The notes under the pieces are model-generated. The model ran no database searches. It saw nothing but the letters and a program-made list of their open reading frames with translations, and was not told the DNA's origin. The position numbers were made by a program, and so were the translations under genes. Shown here piece after piece: positions 1-9,582 of a stretch of DNA of 64,000 bases. Numbering within the stretch: the first letter of the stretch is position 1; every line of letters starts with the position of its first letter. Origin of the DNA: Sinorhizobium meliloti (GTDB lineage: Bacteria > Pseudomonadota > Alphaproteobacteria > Rhizobiales > Rhizobiaceae); assembly GCF_035610345.1 (NCBI RefSeq), contig NZ_CP141212.1:2485976-2549975 (forward strand), written 5' to 3'.

Positions 1-67
1 TTTGACCAACGGGTAAAGAATCCGCCCGGCAAATCCAGATTGCCGGGACTCGACGAGGAGGAAAGAC

Positions 68-1396
68 ATGTCCAACCGCCTGAACACGACGCCCAACGAC
101 CTCAGAGCCTTCTGGATGCCCTTCACGGCCAACCGGCAGTTCAAGAAGGAACCGCGGCTGTTCGTCGGCGCCAAGGACATGTACTACACCACCCATGACG
201 GGCGGACGGTTCTCGATGGAACTGCAGGGCTCTGGTGCGTCAATGCAGGTCACTGTCGTCCGAAGATCACCGAGGCGATTCGCGAACAGGCGGGCGAACT
301 CGACTACGCGCCGGCCTTCCAGCTCGGCCATCCGAAAGCCTTCGAGCTCGCAAACCGGCTGGTCGACATCGCGCCCGAGGGCATGAACCACGTCCTCTAC
401 ACCAACTCAGGATCGGAATCGGTCGATACCGCCTTGAAGGTGGCTCTCGCCTACCACCGCGCCAAGGGCAATGGCTCGCGCTTCCGCCTCATCGGCCGCG
501 AGCGCGGCTATCACGGCGTCAATTTCGGCGGTATTTCGGTCGGCGGCATCGTCGCCAACCGAAAGATGTTCGGCACGCTGCTGACGGGCGTCGATCACCT
601 TCCGCACACGCATCTGCCTGCCAAGAACGCCTTTACCCGCGGCGAGCCCGAGCACGGCGCCGACCTCGCGGCCGAACTCGAGCGCATCGTCACCCTGCAT
701 GACGCCTCGACGGTCGCCGCAGTCATCGTCGAGCCCGTCGCCGGCTCGACCGGTGTTCTCATCCCGCCGAAGGGCTATCTCCAGAAGCTGCGCGAAATCT
801 GCACCAAGCACGGCATCCTGTTGATCTTCGACGAGGTCATCACCGGCTACGGCCGCCTCGGCACGCCCTTTGCCGCTCAATATTTCGACGTGAAGCCGGA
901 CATCATCACCACGGCCAAGGGGCTTACCAACGGCGTCATTCCGATGGGCGCGGTCTTCGTGACATCGGAAATCCACGACGCCTTCATGACCGGGCCGGAA
1001 CACCTGATCGAGTTCTTCCACGGCTACACCTATTCGGGCAATCCGATCGCCTCGGCCGCGGCGCTTGGAACGCTGGATACCTACAAGGAAGAAGGGCTGC
1101 TGACGCGCGCCGCCGAACTTGCCCCCTACTGGGAGGAGGCGCTGCACTCGCTCAAGGACTGCCCGCATGTCATCGACATCCGCAATATCGGGCTGATCGG
1201 CGCGGTCGAACTCGAGCCGATCGCCGGCGAGCCGACAAAGCGCGCCTTCTCCGCCTTCCTCAAGGCTTACGAGAAAGGTCTGCTGATCCGCACTACGGGG
1301 GACATCATCGCATTGTCGCCGCCGCTGATCATCGAAAAGCAACAGATCGACGAGCTTTTCGACAAGCTGCGCGACGTTCTGAAGAACAATATCTGA
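68..1396 (+). CDS. Omega-amino acid (beta-alanine) : pyruvate aminotransferase, class III
   Basis: A 442-residue class III PLP-dependent aminotransferase, the usual length for beta-alanine:pyruvate transaminases. The opening WMPFTANRQFK and the dimer/substrate segment LDGTAGLWCVNAGH are typical of the omega-APT group. The phosphate-binding region reads NSGSESVDTALK, the cofactor aspartate lies in LLIFDEVITGYGR, and the Schiff-base lysine is K284 in TTAKGLTNG. A GAGGAGGAAAG ribosome-binding site lies just before the ATG. The family moves an amino group from beta-alanine or other omega-amino acids to pyruvate in the cytoplasm. That would use the beta-alanine made by the pyrimidine catabolic genes near 37-47 kb, but this link is inference. 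The exact donor cannot be read from the sequence. Confidence 0.9.
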   Translation: MSNRLNTTPNDLRAFWMPFTANRQFKKEPRLFVGAKDMYYTTHDGRTVLDGTAGLWCVNAGHCRPKITEAIREQAGELDYAPAFQLGHPKAFELANRLVDIAPEGMNHVLYTNSGSESVDTALKVALAYHRAKGNGSRFRLIGRERGYHGVNFGGISVGGIVANRKMFGTLLTGVDHLPHTHLPAKNAFTRGEPEHGADLAAELERIVTLHDASTVAAVIVEPVAGSTGVLIPPKGYLQKLREICTKHGILLIFDEVITGYGRLGTPFAAQYFDVKPDIITTAKGLTNGVIPMGAVFVTSEIHDAFMTGPEHLIEFFHGYTYSGNPIASAAALGTLDTYKEEGLLTRAAELAPYWEEALHSLKDCPHVIDIRNIGLIGAVELEPIAGEPTKRAFSAFLKAYEKGLLIRTTGDIIALSPPLIIEKQQIDELFDKLRDVLKNNI

Positions 1397-1483
1397 GGCA
1401 TTCCTGCCAAAGGCAAAATCCTTTCCCCGGATACGGCGAGAGGGTTATTGTCATGAAATCAATATCAAGGACGAGGTGCACGC

Positions 1484-3181
1484 ATGTCCGAAGCGCTGGA
1501 GCGTCTCATCGATCAGGGCGTCGGCCGCGAGCCGGCGGACATCGTGCTCAAGGGCGGGCGGTTCTTCGATCTGGTCACCGGCGAGCTGGTCGCCTCCGAC
1601 ATCGCCGTTTCGGGCGAGCGGATCGTCGGCACCTGCGGCGACTACCAGGGCCGTGAGGAGATCGACGTTACCGGCCGCATCGTCGTTCCCGGCTTCATCG
1701 ACACGCATCTCCACATCGAATCGTCGCTCGTCACCCCGCACGAATTCGACCGCTGCGTGCTGCCGCTCGGCATCACCACTGTTATCTGCGATCCGCACGA
1801 GATCGCCAATGTGCTCGGCACCGAAGGCATACAATATTTCCTGGATTCGGCGACAGAGACGATCATGGACATCCGCGTCCAGCTCTCCTCCTGCGTGCCG
1901 GCGACCCATCTGGAAACGTCCGGTGCCGACCTGCCGATCGAGCGCCTCACGCCCTTCCGCCACCACCCGAAGGTGATCGGCCTTGCCGAGTTCATGAACT
2001 TTCCCGGTGTGATCAACAAGGACCCGGTTTGCCTCGCCAAGCTCGACGCCTTCCAGGACGGTCATATCGACGGCCATGCCCCCCTGCTCCGCGGCAAGGA
2101 ACTGAACGGCTATCTCGCCGCGGGGATCCGCACCGATCACGAATGCACGAGCGCGGAGGAAGCGCTCGAAAAGATACGCAAGGGCATGCACATCCTCGTT
2201 CGCGAAGGTTCCGTTTCCAAGGACCTGCAGGCCCTCATGCCGATTCTCACCGAGCGGCTGTCGCCCTATCTGGCCCTCTGCACCGACGACCGCAACCCGC
2301 TCGATATCGCCGAGCAGGGCCATCTCGACCACATGATCCGCACGGCTATCGCCGCCGGCGTCGAGCCGCTCGCCATCTATCGTGCCGCTTCGATTTCCGC
2401 CGCGCGCGCCTTCGGCCTGCGCGATCGCGGCCTCGTGGCACCTGGTTGGCGCGCCGACCTCGTCGTCGTCGACAGCCTGGAAAATTGCAAGGCCGAACTC
2501 GTCCTCTCCGCCGGCCGGCGCGTTACGGATGCCCTCTTCGCCGGGCGCAAGCCGGTCGAGCCGGTGGGGCTCGACAGCGTCAAGGCACGCGAGGTCAAGG
2601 CTGCGGACTTCGGCCTCCCCTACAATGAAGGCGAGACTTCGGTGCTCGGCGTCCTGCCCGGCAAGATCATCACCGAACACCGCCGATATCGCCTGCCCGC
2701 CGAAGGCAACCGGACCGGCGTCGATCTCGACCGCGACATCATCAAGGTCGCCGTGATCGAGCGCCACGGGGTCAACGGCAATCATGCCAATGGCTTCGTC
2801 CAGGGCTTCGGCCTGAAAAAGGGCGCGATCGCCTCCACGGTCGGCCACGACAGCCACAATATCTGTGTCGTCGGCGTGAGCGAGGAGGACATGGCTGTCG
2901 CCGCCAACCGGCTCGGCGAGATCAAAGGCGGCTTCGTCGTCGTCGAGGACGGCAAGGTCACCGGCGAGATCGCCCTGCCCGTCGCCGGCCTGATGAGCCT
3001 TGAACCGCACGAGCGCGTGCGCGATACGCTACACCATCTGCGTCAGGCCGCGTTTGCGCTGGGCGCCACGCTGGAAGAGCCCTTCCTGCAACTTGCCTTC
3101 CTGCCGCTGCCGGTGATCCCGCATTTGAAGATTTCCGACCGCGGGCTTGTCGATGTGGACAGGTTCATGCTGATCGGGTGA
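1484..3181 (+). CDS. ade: Adenine deaminase
   Basis: A 565-residue amidohydrolase-superfamily protein of normal length for bacterial adenine deaminases (adenine + H2O to hypoxanthine + NH3). The metal-binding motif [12 protein letters not shown] follows the N-terminal beta-sandwich. [11 protein letters not shown] and [20 protein letters not shown] match family-conserved segments. The C-terminal domain contains [14 protein letters not shown], diagnostic of the Ade family. The chosen ATG begins [14 protein letters not shown]; an upstream ATG at 1453 is in another frame. It follows the aminotransferase by about 90 bases on the same strand and may be cotranscribed. A cytoplasmic role in purine salvage and ammonia release is expected. 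Confidence 0.93.
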   Translation: MSEALERLIDQGVGREPADIVLKGGRFFDLVTGELVASDIAVSGERIVGTCGDYQGREEIDVTGRIVVPGFIDTHLHIESSLVTPHEFDRCVLPLGITTVICDPHEIANVLGTEGIQYFLDSATETIMDIRVQLSSCVPATHLETSGADLPIERLTPFRHHPKVIGLAEFMNFPGVINKDPVCLAKLDAFQDGHIDGHAPLLRGKELNGYLAAGIRTDHECTSAEEALEKIRKGMHILVREGSVSKDLQALMPILTERLSPYLALCTDDRNPLDIAEQGHLDHMIRTAIAAGVEPLAIYRAASISAARAFGLRDRGLVAPGWRADLVVVDSLENCKAELVLSAGRRVTDALFAGRKPVEPVGLDSVKAREVKAADFGLPYNEGETSVLGVLPGKIITEHRRYRLPAEGNRTGVDLDRDIIKVAVIERHGVNGNHANGFVQGFGLKKGAIASTVGHDSHNICVVGVSEEDMAVAANRLGEIKGGFVVVEDGKVTGEIALPVAGLMSLEPHERVRDTLHHLRQAAFALGATLEEPFLQLAFLPLPVIPHLKISDRGLVDVDRFMLIG

Positions 3182-3226
3182 GGGTCGAGGCGCGGCATTC
3201 GCTGACGCAGCCGCACCTCGACTCCA

Positions 3227-4915
3227 CTACCGCAACCTCCCGCAGAAAACGTCGAGCGCGGCGAGACTGATCGCATTATCCGCGAAAACCGGTGCAAAAC
3301 CGGGCATGGGATGCGGCTCGGCGACGAGCGTCGTCGGGAGGTGAAACGTCTGCGGCTCCTGGGTCAGGTTGAAGACGAACAGCAGCCGCTCGCCTTCCTT
3401 TTCTCTGGTGAAGACCAGAAGGTCCTGGTTGGTGCCCAGGAAGGTCATGTCTGCGTCGACCAGCGCGGACTGCGCCCGACGGAACGCAAGGGTCTGGCGA
3501 TAATGCTCGAGCACCGATCCTTCGACGCCCTCCTGTGCATCCACCGCCAGCCTTCGGTGCCCGTCGCGCACCGGCAACCAGGGAGCCCCCTCGGAAAAGC
3601 CGGCATTCGTCAGCTCTCTTTCCCAGACCATCGGGGTCCGGCAACCGTCGCGTCCGGCGAAGGCCGGCCAGAAGCGGATACCGTATGGGTCGCGCAATTC
3701 TTCGAAGGCAAGCTCCGCCTCCGGCAGGCCGAGCTCCTCTCCCTGATAAAGGCAGATGGTGCCTCGAAGGCTGGCAAGCAGCGAGATCGCAAGCTTCGCC
3801 ACGCGCTCCCGGTCGGCCTCGCGCGGCGCGAAGCGGCTGACATGACGCATGACGTCGTGATTGGAGAAGGCCCAGCAGACCCAGCCGTCCGTCACCGTAG
3901 ACTGGAAATTCTCGACGCAGCGGCGGAAGTGGCGCGCGGTGAATTCCGGCCCGAGCAGGTCGAAGGTATAGCACATGTGCAGCTTGTCGCCGCCGCTCGT
4001 ATAGGCGGCAACCGTCTGCAGCGAGCGTGACCCGTCGCCGACCTCCCCCACCGTCGCACGGCCGCCATATTCATCGAGCAGCGCTCGAAACCGGCGCAGG
4101 AAACCGAGGTTTTCCGGCTGCGTCTTGTCATAGAGGTGGTCCTGCATGCCGTAGGGATTGACCTCCGGAGCATCGCGGCTCGTTGCATCCGGATCCGGCA
4201 CCAGCGGTGGATTGTCCCGCAGAAGCTTGTCGTGGAAATAGAAATTCGCCGTATCGAGCCTGAAACCGTCGACCCCGCGGTCGAGCCAGAAGCGGACCGT
4301 CGCGAGCACCGCCTCCTGAACCTCCGGGTTGTGGAAGTTGAGGTCCGGCTGCGACGACAGGAAGTTATGCAGGTAATATTGCCGGCGCACCCCGTCCCAT
4401 TCCCAGCCCGGACCGCCGAAGATCGAAAGCCAGTTGTTCGGCGCCGTGCCGTCCGGCTTCGGGTCGGCCCACACATACCAATCCGCCATGGCATTGGTCC
4501 GGCTCGAGCGGCTTTCGACGAACCAGGGGTGCCGGTCGGATGTATGCGAGATCACCTGGTCGATGATCACCTTGAGCCCCAGCCGATGGGCCTCCGCCAG
4601 CATCTCGTCGAAATCGGCAAGCGTGCCGAACATGGGATCGACGTCGCAATAATCCGAAACGTCATAGCCCATGTCCGCCTGGGGCGACGTGAAGAAGGGC
4701 GAAAGCCAGATGGCGTCGACCCCGAGCGAGGCGATATGGGGAAGCCGCCGGGTGACACCGCGAAGGTCGCCCATTCCGTCGCCGTCCGTATCCTGGAAGG
4801 AGCGCGGATAGACCTGATAGATCACCGCTCCGCGCCACCAGTTTTCGTTCGATCCAGATGCCGCCGGCATGCGCAGCTCTCCATGGTTGGTTCCGCAACC
4901 CAGATTTATCTTCAC
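3227..4915 (-). CDS. GH13 alpha-glucosidase / oligo-1,6-glucosidase-type glycosidase
   Basis: A glycoside hydrolase family 13 enzyme of 562 residues, normal for alpha-glucosidases. The order of conserved regions is clear: AVIYQVYPRSFQDTDGDG at the N terminus, IDQVISHTSD (region I), GFRLD with nucleophile D221, VGEVGD with acid/base E291, and FSNHD with D354. A small beta domain ends the protein. There is no signal peptide, so it should act in the cytoplasm on imported alpha-glucosides such as maltose, trehalose or sucrose analogues; the substrate is not readable. The ATG at 4870 (MPAASGSNENWWRGA) is an equally good start and would remove 15 residues. It is divergent from the KDG kinase gene, sharing an upstream region of about 90 bases. 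Confidence 0.85.
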   Translation of the reverse strand: MKINLGCGTNHGELRMPAASGSNENWWRGAVIYQVYPRSFQDTDGDGMGDLRGVTRRLPHIASLGVDAIWLSPFFTSPQADMGYDVSDYCDVDPMFGTLADFDEMLAEAHRLGLKVIIDQVISHTSDRHPWFVESRSSRTNAMADWYVWADPKPDGTAPNNWLSIFGGPGWEWDGVRRQYYLHNFLSSQPDLNFHNPEVQEAVLATVRFWLDRGVDGFRLDTANFYFHDKLLRDNPPLVPDPDATSRDAPEVNPYGMQDHLYDKTQPENLGFLRRFRALLDEYGGRATVGEVGDGSRSLQTVAAYTSGGDKLHMCYTFDLLGPEFTARHFRRCVENFQSTVTDGWVCWAFSNHDVMRHVSRFAPREADRERVAKLAISLLASLRGTICLYQGEELGLPEAELAFEELRDPYGIRFWPAFAGRDGCRTPMVWERELTNAGFSEGAPWLPVRDGHRRLAVDAQEGVEGSVLEHYRQTLAFRRAQSALVDADMTFLGTNQDLLVFTREKEGERLLFVFNLTQEPQTFHLPTTLVAEPHPMPGFAPVFADNAISLAALDVFCGRLR

Positions 4916-5003
4916 CGCTTCTTCGAGTAAACGCCGCCGTCAACATTCGCTTGCTCGCGCAGTGACATGCGCTTAATTCGGATCAGCGGAAAGGGAGGAC
5001 TGA

Positions 5004-5921
5004 ATGACGGGCAAACTGCTTTCGATCGGCGAATGCATGGTGGAACTCATGCAGGCGGAAGGCGACATGCTGCGCAAGGGCTATGCCGGCGACACCTTCA
5101 ATACCGCCTATTACGCCCGGCTCTTCCTGCCGGCGGACTGGACGGTCGATTATTTCACGGCCGTCGGAACCGACACGGTTTCGGACGAGCTGCTGGCCTT
5201 CATCGAGAGCACCGGCGTCGGCGCGGCGCACATCCGCAGGATCGAAGGGCGAACGCCCGGCCTCTATATGATCCACCTCAAGAACGGCGAGCGCAGCTTT
5301 TCCTACTGGCGCTCGACTTCCGCTGCGAAACTGCTCGCGGACAATCCCGATCGGCTCCGGACGGCGATCGAGGCGGCGAATGTGGTGTTCTTTTCGGGAA
5401 TCACCCTGGCGATCCTGTCGCCGGAGGCGGCAGAAACATTGCTTGCGGAGCTTCGGCGGGCAAAGGCGGGCGGGCGGCAGGTCGTCTTCGATCCGAACAT
5501 CCGGCCACGCCTTTGGGACGACGCCGCACGGATGCGCGCGACGATCGAAGCCGGTGCGCGGGCGGCAACGATGGTGATGCCGAGCTTCGACGACGAGGCC
5601 ACGCATTTCGGCGATGCATCCGTGGAAGCGTCGATCGAGCGCTATCGGGCACTCGGCGCCGAAAACGTTGTGGTCAAGGATGGTGAAAACGGCGTCACGC
5701 TCGATTTTACGGGTGAAGACCGGGTTCACGTTCCCGCCTCGCAGGTTTCCGCCGTCGTCGATACGACCAGCGCCGGCGACAGCTTCAACGGCTCCTTCCT
5801 CGCCCGTCTTGCCAGCGGCGACAGTCCGGCCGATGCCGCGGTCTTCGCCGCCCGTGTTGCGGCCGCCGTGATCGGTCACCATGGCGCGCTGATCGGACGG
5901 GACAAGCTGCCGCGGGGTTAA
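5004..5921 (+). CDS. kdgK: 2-dehydro-3-deoxygluconokinase (PfkB family)
   Basis: A 305-residue ribokinase/PfkB-family sugar kinase. The N-terminal segment LLSIGECMVELMQ and the GYAGDTFNTAYY sugar-binding motif are typical of KDG kinases. The C-terminal PfkB signature DTTSAGDSFNGSF carries the catalytic base D259. The expected reaction is 2-keto-3-deoxygluconate + ATP to KDPG, feeding the Entner-Doudoroff pathway. A GGAAAGGGAGGA ribosome-binding site precedes the ATG. The gene is divergent from the GH13 glucosidase and converges on the peptide ABC operon. Distinguishing KdgK from a fructokinase rests on the GYAGDTFNTA pattern. Confidence 0.85.
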   Translation: MTGKLLSIGECMVELMQAEGDMLRKGYAGDTFNTAYYARLFLPADWTVDYFTAVGTDTVSDELLAFIESTGVGAAHIRRIEGRTPGLYMIHLKNGERSFSYWRSTSAAKLLADNPDRLRTAIEAANVVFFSGITLAILSPEAAETLLAELRRAKAGGRQVVFDPNIRPRLWDDAARMRATIEAGARAATMVMPSFDDEATHFGDASVEASIERYRALGAENVVVKDGENGVTLDFTGEDRVHVPASQVSAVVDTTSAGDSFNGSFLARLASGDSPADAAVFAARVAAAVIGHHGALIGRDKLPRG

Positions 5922-5974
5922 AGCGCGATCCGGGTGAAGGTGGCAGCAGCCCCCCTGCCGGGCGGAGGGGTACC

Positions 5975-6742
5975 CTACACGCTTCGTGCCACCGCTTCCC
6001 GCCGGAACCCCTTGCTCGCGACCATGAGATTGCGCGTATATTCCTCCGCAATGCGGCCGGCGACCAGGTCTGCCGAGGTCAGCCGCTCCACAACGCGGCC
6101 GTTCTGCATCACCGCCAGCCGTTCGCACATATGGGTGACGACGCCGAGATCGTGGCTCACCATGATGAAGGTCAGGCCGCGGTCCCGCCGCACCTCTTCG
6201 AGGAGGTTCAGCACTTCGGCCTGCACGGACGCGTCGAGCGCCGAGGTCGGCTCGTCGAGGAGCAGGATCGAGGGTTCCAAGATGAGGGCGCGTGCGATCG
6301 CGACGCGCTGGCGCTGGCCACCGGAGAGCTGGTGCGGATAGCGGAAGCGGAAACCGGATCCGAGGCCCACCTCGTCCAGGGCCTTCAGGATGCGGCGCTC
6401 GCCGTCGCCGATGCCGTGGATCGCCAGAGGCTCCATCAGCTGCCGGTCGACCGTCTGGCGCGGATGCAGCGAACCGTAAGGATCCTGGAACACCATCTGC
6501 ACCGCCCGATAAAAGGCCTTGTCACGATGCGTGCCACGAACCTCGCGGCCTGAAACCCGGATCGTTCCTTCACTTGCCGCGGTGAGGCCGGCGACGGCGC
6601 GCAGCAGGGTGGACTTGCCCGAGCCGGATTCGCCGACGAGGCCGAAGGACTCGCCCTTCGCGACATCCACGCGGACGGCATCGAGCGCCTTGAACTCGTC
6701 GAAGACGACGCTCAGATTTTCGACGGATACGGCCTCGGTCAT
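5975..6742 (-). CDS. Peptide/nickel-type ABC transporter, ATP-binding protein (second ATPase, DppF type)
   Basis: A 255-residue ABC ATPase with Walker A GESGSGKSTLL, Q-loop QMVFQDPYGSLHPRQT, signature [15 protein letters not shown] and Walker B ILLLDEPTSALD. The QDPYGSL(H/N)PR segment marks the oligopeptide/dipeptide (Opp/Dpp) subfamily. The ATG at 6742 (MTEAVSVENL) overlaps the stop of the preceding ATPase gene in an ATGA arrangement, which is why it is preferred to the start at 6751. It is the last gene of a six-gene leftward operon that begins with a dipeptidase. It should pair with the neighbouring ATPase on the cytoplasmic face of the transporter. Confidence 0.92.
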   Translation of the reverse strand: MTEAVSVENLSVVFDEFKALDAVRVDVAKGESFGLVGESGSGKSTLLRAVAGLTAASEGTIRVSGREVRGTHRDKAFYRAVQMVFQDPYGSLHPRQTVDRQLMEPLAIHGIGDGERRILKALDEVGLGSGFRFRYPHQLSGGQRQRVAIARALILEPSILLLDEPTSALDASVQAEVLNLLEEVRRDRGLTFIMVSHDLGVVTHMCERLAVMQNGRVVERLTSADLVAGRIAEEYTRNLMVASKGFRREAVARSV

Positions 6743-7572
6743 AGCGCCCACTCCGGTTTGCGGTCGAGCACCGGCAATGGATGGCGATCCGACCCGATCA
6801 CCGGCATGCAGTTCAGGAGACCTCGTGTATAGGGATGCTTGGCATTGCCGAGTTCCGATGCGGCGATCTCCTCGACGATCCTGCCCGCATACATCACCAG
6901 AACGCGGTCGCAGAAGGAGGAGACGAGGCGCAGATCGTGCGAGACGAAGATCAGCCCCATGCCGCGTTCCGCCACCAGCTTGTCGAGGATCGCGAGGACT
7001 TCGAGCTGAACCGTCACGTCGAGCGCCGAGGTCGGCTCGTCCGCGATCAGGAGTTCCGGCCCGGCAACCAGCATCATCGCGATCATCGCCCGTTGTCCCA
7101 TGCCGCCCGAGACCTCGTGCGGATAGAGGTCGAAGACGCGGGAAGCATCGCGGATCTGCACGGCCGCGAGCATATCGAGCGCCCTCTCCCGCGCTTCCGC
7201 GCGGCCGACCTTCTCATGCCGCCGCAAGGTCTCGACGATCTGCCGTCCAATGCTCATCACCGGGTTCAGCGAATATTTCGGATCCTGCAGGATCATGGCG
7301 ATGCGCTTGCCACGCAGGTCCCGCCGGAGTTTTGGGGAGGCCGAAAGAAGATCGATCCCTTCGAAGGCAAGCCGTTTCGCCGTCACTTCCGCGTGCGGCG
7401 GCGTCAGCCCCATGATGGCACGGCCCGTCTGCGACTTGCCGGAGCCGCTTTCGCCGACGATGCCGAGGCGCTCGCGCCCGAGGGTAAAGGAAACCCCGCG
7501 AACGGCCTCGACAACCCCGGTGCGCGTCGGGAACCGGACCCGGAGGTCCTCGACTGTCAGAAGCGCGCTCAT
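6739..7572 (-). CDS. Peptide/nickel-type ABC transporter, ATP-binding protein (first ATPase, DppD type)
   Basis: A 277-residue ABC ATPase with Walker A GESGSGKSQTGRAIMG and Walker B LLIADEPTSALDVT. The signature reads VSGGMGQRAMIAMML, so the canonical LSGGQ is modified to SGGMGQ, as is common in DppD/OppD-type subunits. Its start codon overlaps the stop of the upstream permease gene (ATGA), and its own stop overlaps the next ATPase start, so the four genes are tightly coupled. It should energise import of the peptide captured by the binding protein encoded upstream. Confidence 0.92.
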   Translation of the reverse strand: MSALLTVEDLRVRFPTRTGVVEAVRGVSFTLGRERLGIVGESGSGKSQTGRAIMGLTPPHAEVTAKRLAFEGIDLLSASPKLRRDLRGKRIAMILQDPKYSLNPVMSIGRQIVETLRRHEKVGRAEARERALDMLAAVQIRDASRVFDLYPHEVSGGMGQRAMIAMMLVAGPELLIADEPTSALDVTVQLEVLAILDKLVAERGMGLIFVSHDLRLVSSFCDRVLVMYAGRIVEEIAASELGNAKHPYTRGLLNCMPVIGSDRHPLPVLDRKPEWAL

Positions 7573-8501
7573 TGGCCGCTCTCCCGGGGATCGAGCGCAT
7601 CGCGCAGCCCGTCACCGAGCAAGTTGAAGCCGAGGCTGACGATCAGGATGGCGATGCCGGGCATGGTCGCCACCCACCACTGGTCGAGGATGAAGCGCCG
7701 GCCGGAGGCGATCATGGCGCCCCATTCCGGCAGCGGCGGTTGCGCGCCGAGGCCGAGGAAGCCGAGGCCCGCGGCCGTCAGGATGATGCCGGCCATGTCG
7801 AGCGTCACGCGGACGATCAGCGACGACATGCACATGGGCATGACATGGCGGAAGACGATGCGCAGGGGCGAGGCGCCCATCAGCCGCACAGCGGCGATGT
7901 AATCGGAGTTGCGTACTGTCAGCGTTTCGGCGCGGGCGATGCGCGCATAGGGCGGCCAGGAGGTGATGGCGATCGCGATCACCGCATTTTCGATCCCCGG
8001 GCCGAGCGCCGCGACGAAGGCCAGCGCGAGCACGAGCTTCGGAAAGGCGAGGAAGATGTCGGTGATGCGCATGAGGACCGCGTCGACCCATCCGCCGGCA
8101 TAGCCGGCGACGGCGCCGACGATCAGGCCGACCGGTGCCGCGATGACTGCGACGAGAAGGACGACGAGGAGCGTCAGCCGCGAACCGTGTATCAGCCGGG
8201 AGAGAATATCGCGGCCCTGGTCGTCCGTGCCGAGCAGGTAGCCTTCGCTGCCGGGCGGCAGAAGCCGCGCGCCGGCGAGGTTTCCGATGACAGGAGAGTG
8301 AGGCGCGAGCGCATCGGCGAAGATCGCAACGAATACGAGCGCCAGCAGAATGCAAAGGCCGAGCACCGCAAGCCGGTTGGCGGAGAAGCGCCGCCAGGTC
8401 ATATAGGCGCGGCCGAGCCGAGCCTGGGTCCGCGACTGGGGGCGATCTGAAAGCAGCCACTCGCGGCGCGTCATCGGGCGTGTTTCGGTGGCAAGGCTCA
8501 T
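7569..8501 (-). CDS. Peptide/nickel-type ABC transporter permease (DppC type)
   Basis: A 310-residue inner-membrane permease. A cytoplasmic N terminus is followed by one helix (LAVLGLCILLALVFVAIFADALAP), the periplasmic segment LLGTDDQGRDILSRLIHGSR diagnostic of DppC/OppC proteins, and five more helices. The coupling-helix EAA motif reads AAVRLMGASPLRIVFRHVMP. The start overlaps the stop of the dppB-type gene by an ATGA junction. It forms the translocation channel with the DppB-type protein. Confidence 0.93.
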   Translation of the reverse strand: MSLATETRPMTRREWLLSDRPQSRTQARLGRAYMTWRRFSANRLAVLGLCILLALVFVAIFADALAPHSPVIGNLAGARLLPPGSEGYLLGTDDQGRDILSRLIHGSRLTLLVVLLVAVIAAPVGLIVGAVAGYAGGWVDAVLMRITDIFLAFPKLVLALAFVAALGPGIENAVIAIAITSWPPYARIARAETLTVRNSDYIAAVRLMGASPLRIVFRHVMPMCMSSLIVRVTLDMAGIILTAAGLGFLGLGAQPPLPEWGAMIASGRRFILDQWWVATMPGIAILIVSLGFNLLGDGLRDALDPRESGQ

Positions 8502-9559
8502 CGGGCGCGCGTCCTCGGGTCAAGCGTGCGGTAGAGAAGATCGGACAGGAGATTGATGGCGATGAAGACCGATCCGATGATGATCGTGCCGCCGAGAACG
8601 GCATTCATGTCGGCATTCTGCAGTGAATTGGTGATGTAGAGGCCGAGCCCCGGCCAGGCGAATACGGTCTCCGTCAGGACCGACCCTTCGAGCAGGCCGG
8701 CATAGGAGAGCGCGATCACCGTCACCAGTGGAACCGCCGCATTGCGCAGCGCGTGCGTCCATATGATCCGCGCCTCCGAAAGGCCCTTGGCTCGCGCCGC
8801 AACGATATATTCCTGCTGCAGCTCGTTCAGCATGAAGCTGCGGGTCATGCGGCTGATATAGGCGAGCGAGAAATAGCCGAGCAGCGAAGCCGGCAGGATG
8901 ATGTGCCGGAAGACGTCGCGGAAGACGTCCCATTGGCCCTGCCAGGCCGAGTCCAGGAGGTAGAAACCGGTGGCCGGCGTGAAGCTGTATTCGTAGACGA
9001 TATCGATGCGGCCGGGATAGGCGACCCATTGCAGCCGCGCATAGAAGACGAGCAGCGCGAGCAATGCCAGCCAGAAGATCGGCACGGAATAGCCGACGAG
9101 GCCGATGACGCGAACAACCTGGTCGGCGATGCTGCCGCGCTTGACGGCGGCGAGAACGCCGAGCGGCACGCCGATGAATGCGCCGATCAGGGTTCCGAGC
9201 GTCGCGAGTTCCATGGTGGCCGGAAAGACGCGGCGGATATCCGCCATGACCGGATTGGTGGTCAGCACCGAGGTCCCGAAGTCGCCGGTGAATGCTTGCC
9301 GGCAATAGATGAAGAACTGCTGGTAAAGCGGCAGGTTGAGCCCCATCGCTTCGCGCGTGCGTTCCACGACGTGATTCGGCGCCCGATCGCCGAGAACGGC
9401 GAGCACCGGATCGATCGGGATGACGCGGCCGATGAAGAAGGTGACGGCGAGAAGGCCGAGATAGGTGGTTGCCACGACGACGAGAAACTGCAGTACCGCG
9501 ACAAACGCCTTCCGGGAACGGGCGCGCCGGCGCCCGCTCATGGGTTCAATTCCGCTCAT
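8498..9559 (-). CDS. Peptide/nickel-type ABC transporter permease (DppB type)
   Basis: A permease of about 353 residues with the DppB/OppB architecture: an N-terminal helix, a long periplasmic region, then the five-helix core with the coupling motif AKGLSEARIIWTHALRNA. The family motif LTETVFAWPGLGLYITNSL lies near the C terminus. The ATG at 9559 is the likely start; a TTG two codons upstream is possible. It follows the binding-protein gene by about 20 bases and overlaps the DppC-type gene at its end. The periplasmic loop (about residues 160-220) is longer than in E. coli DppB, which is common in alphaproteobacterial members. Confidence 0.92.
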   Translation of the reverse strand: MSGIEPMSGRRRARSRKAFVAVLQFLVVVATTYLGLLAVTFFIGRVIPIDPVLAVLGDRAPNHVVERTREAMGLNLPLYQQFFIYCRQAFTGDFGTSVLTTNPVMADIRRVFPATMELATLGTLIGAFIGVPLGVLAAVKRGSIADQVVRVIGLVGYSVPIFWLALLALLVFYARLQWVAYPGRIDIVYEYSFTPATGFYLLDSAWQGQWDVFRDVFRHIILPASLLGYFSLAYISRMTRSFMLNELQQEYIVAARAKGLSEARIIWTHALRNAAVPLVTVIALSYAGLLEGSVLTETVFAWPGLGLYITNSLQNADMNAVLGGTIIIGSVFIAINLLSDLLYRTLDPRTRAR

Positions 9560-9582
9560 GCTCAAGGGAACGGTCCTTTCGA

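Noticed and set aside
1451..3010. A 519-codon open frame antisense to adenine deaminase
   Set aside because: It is a GC-rich shadow of the real gene: no family resemblance, biased toward D/A/G/R, and the plus strand has clear catalytic motifs.
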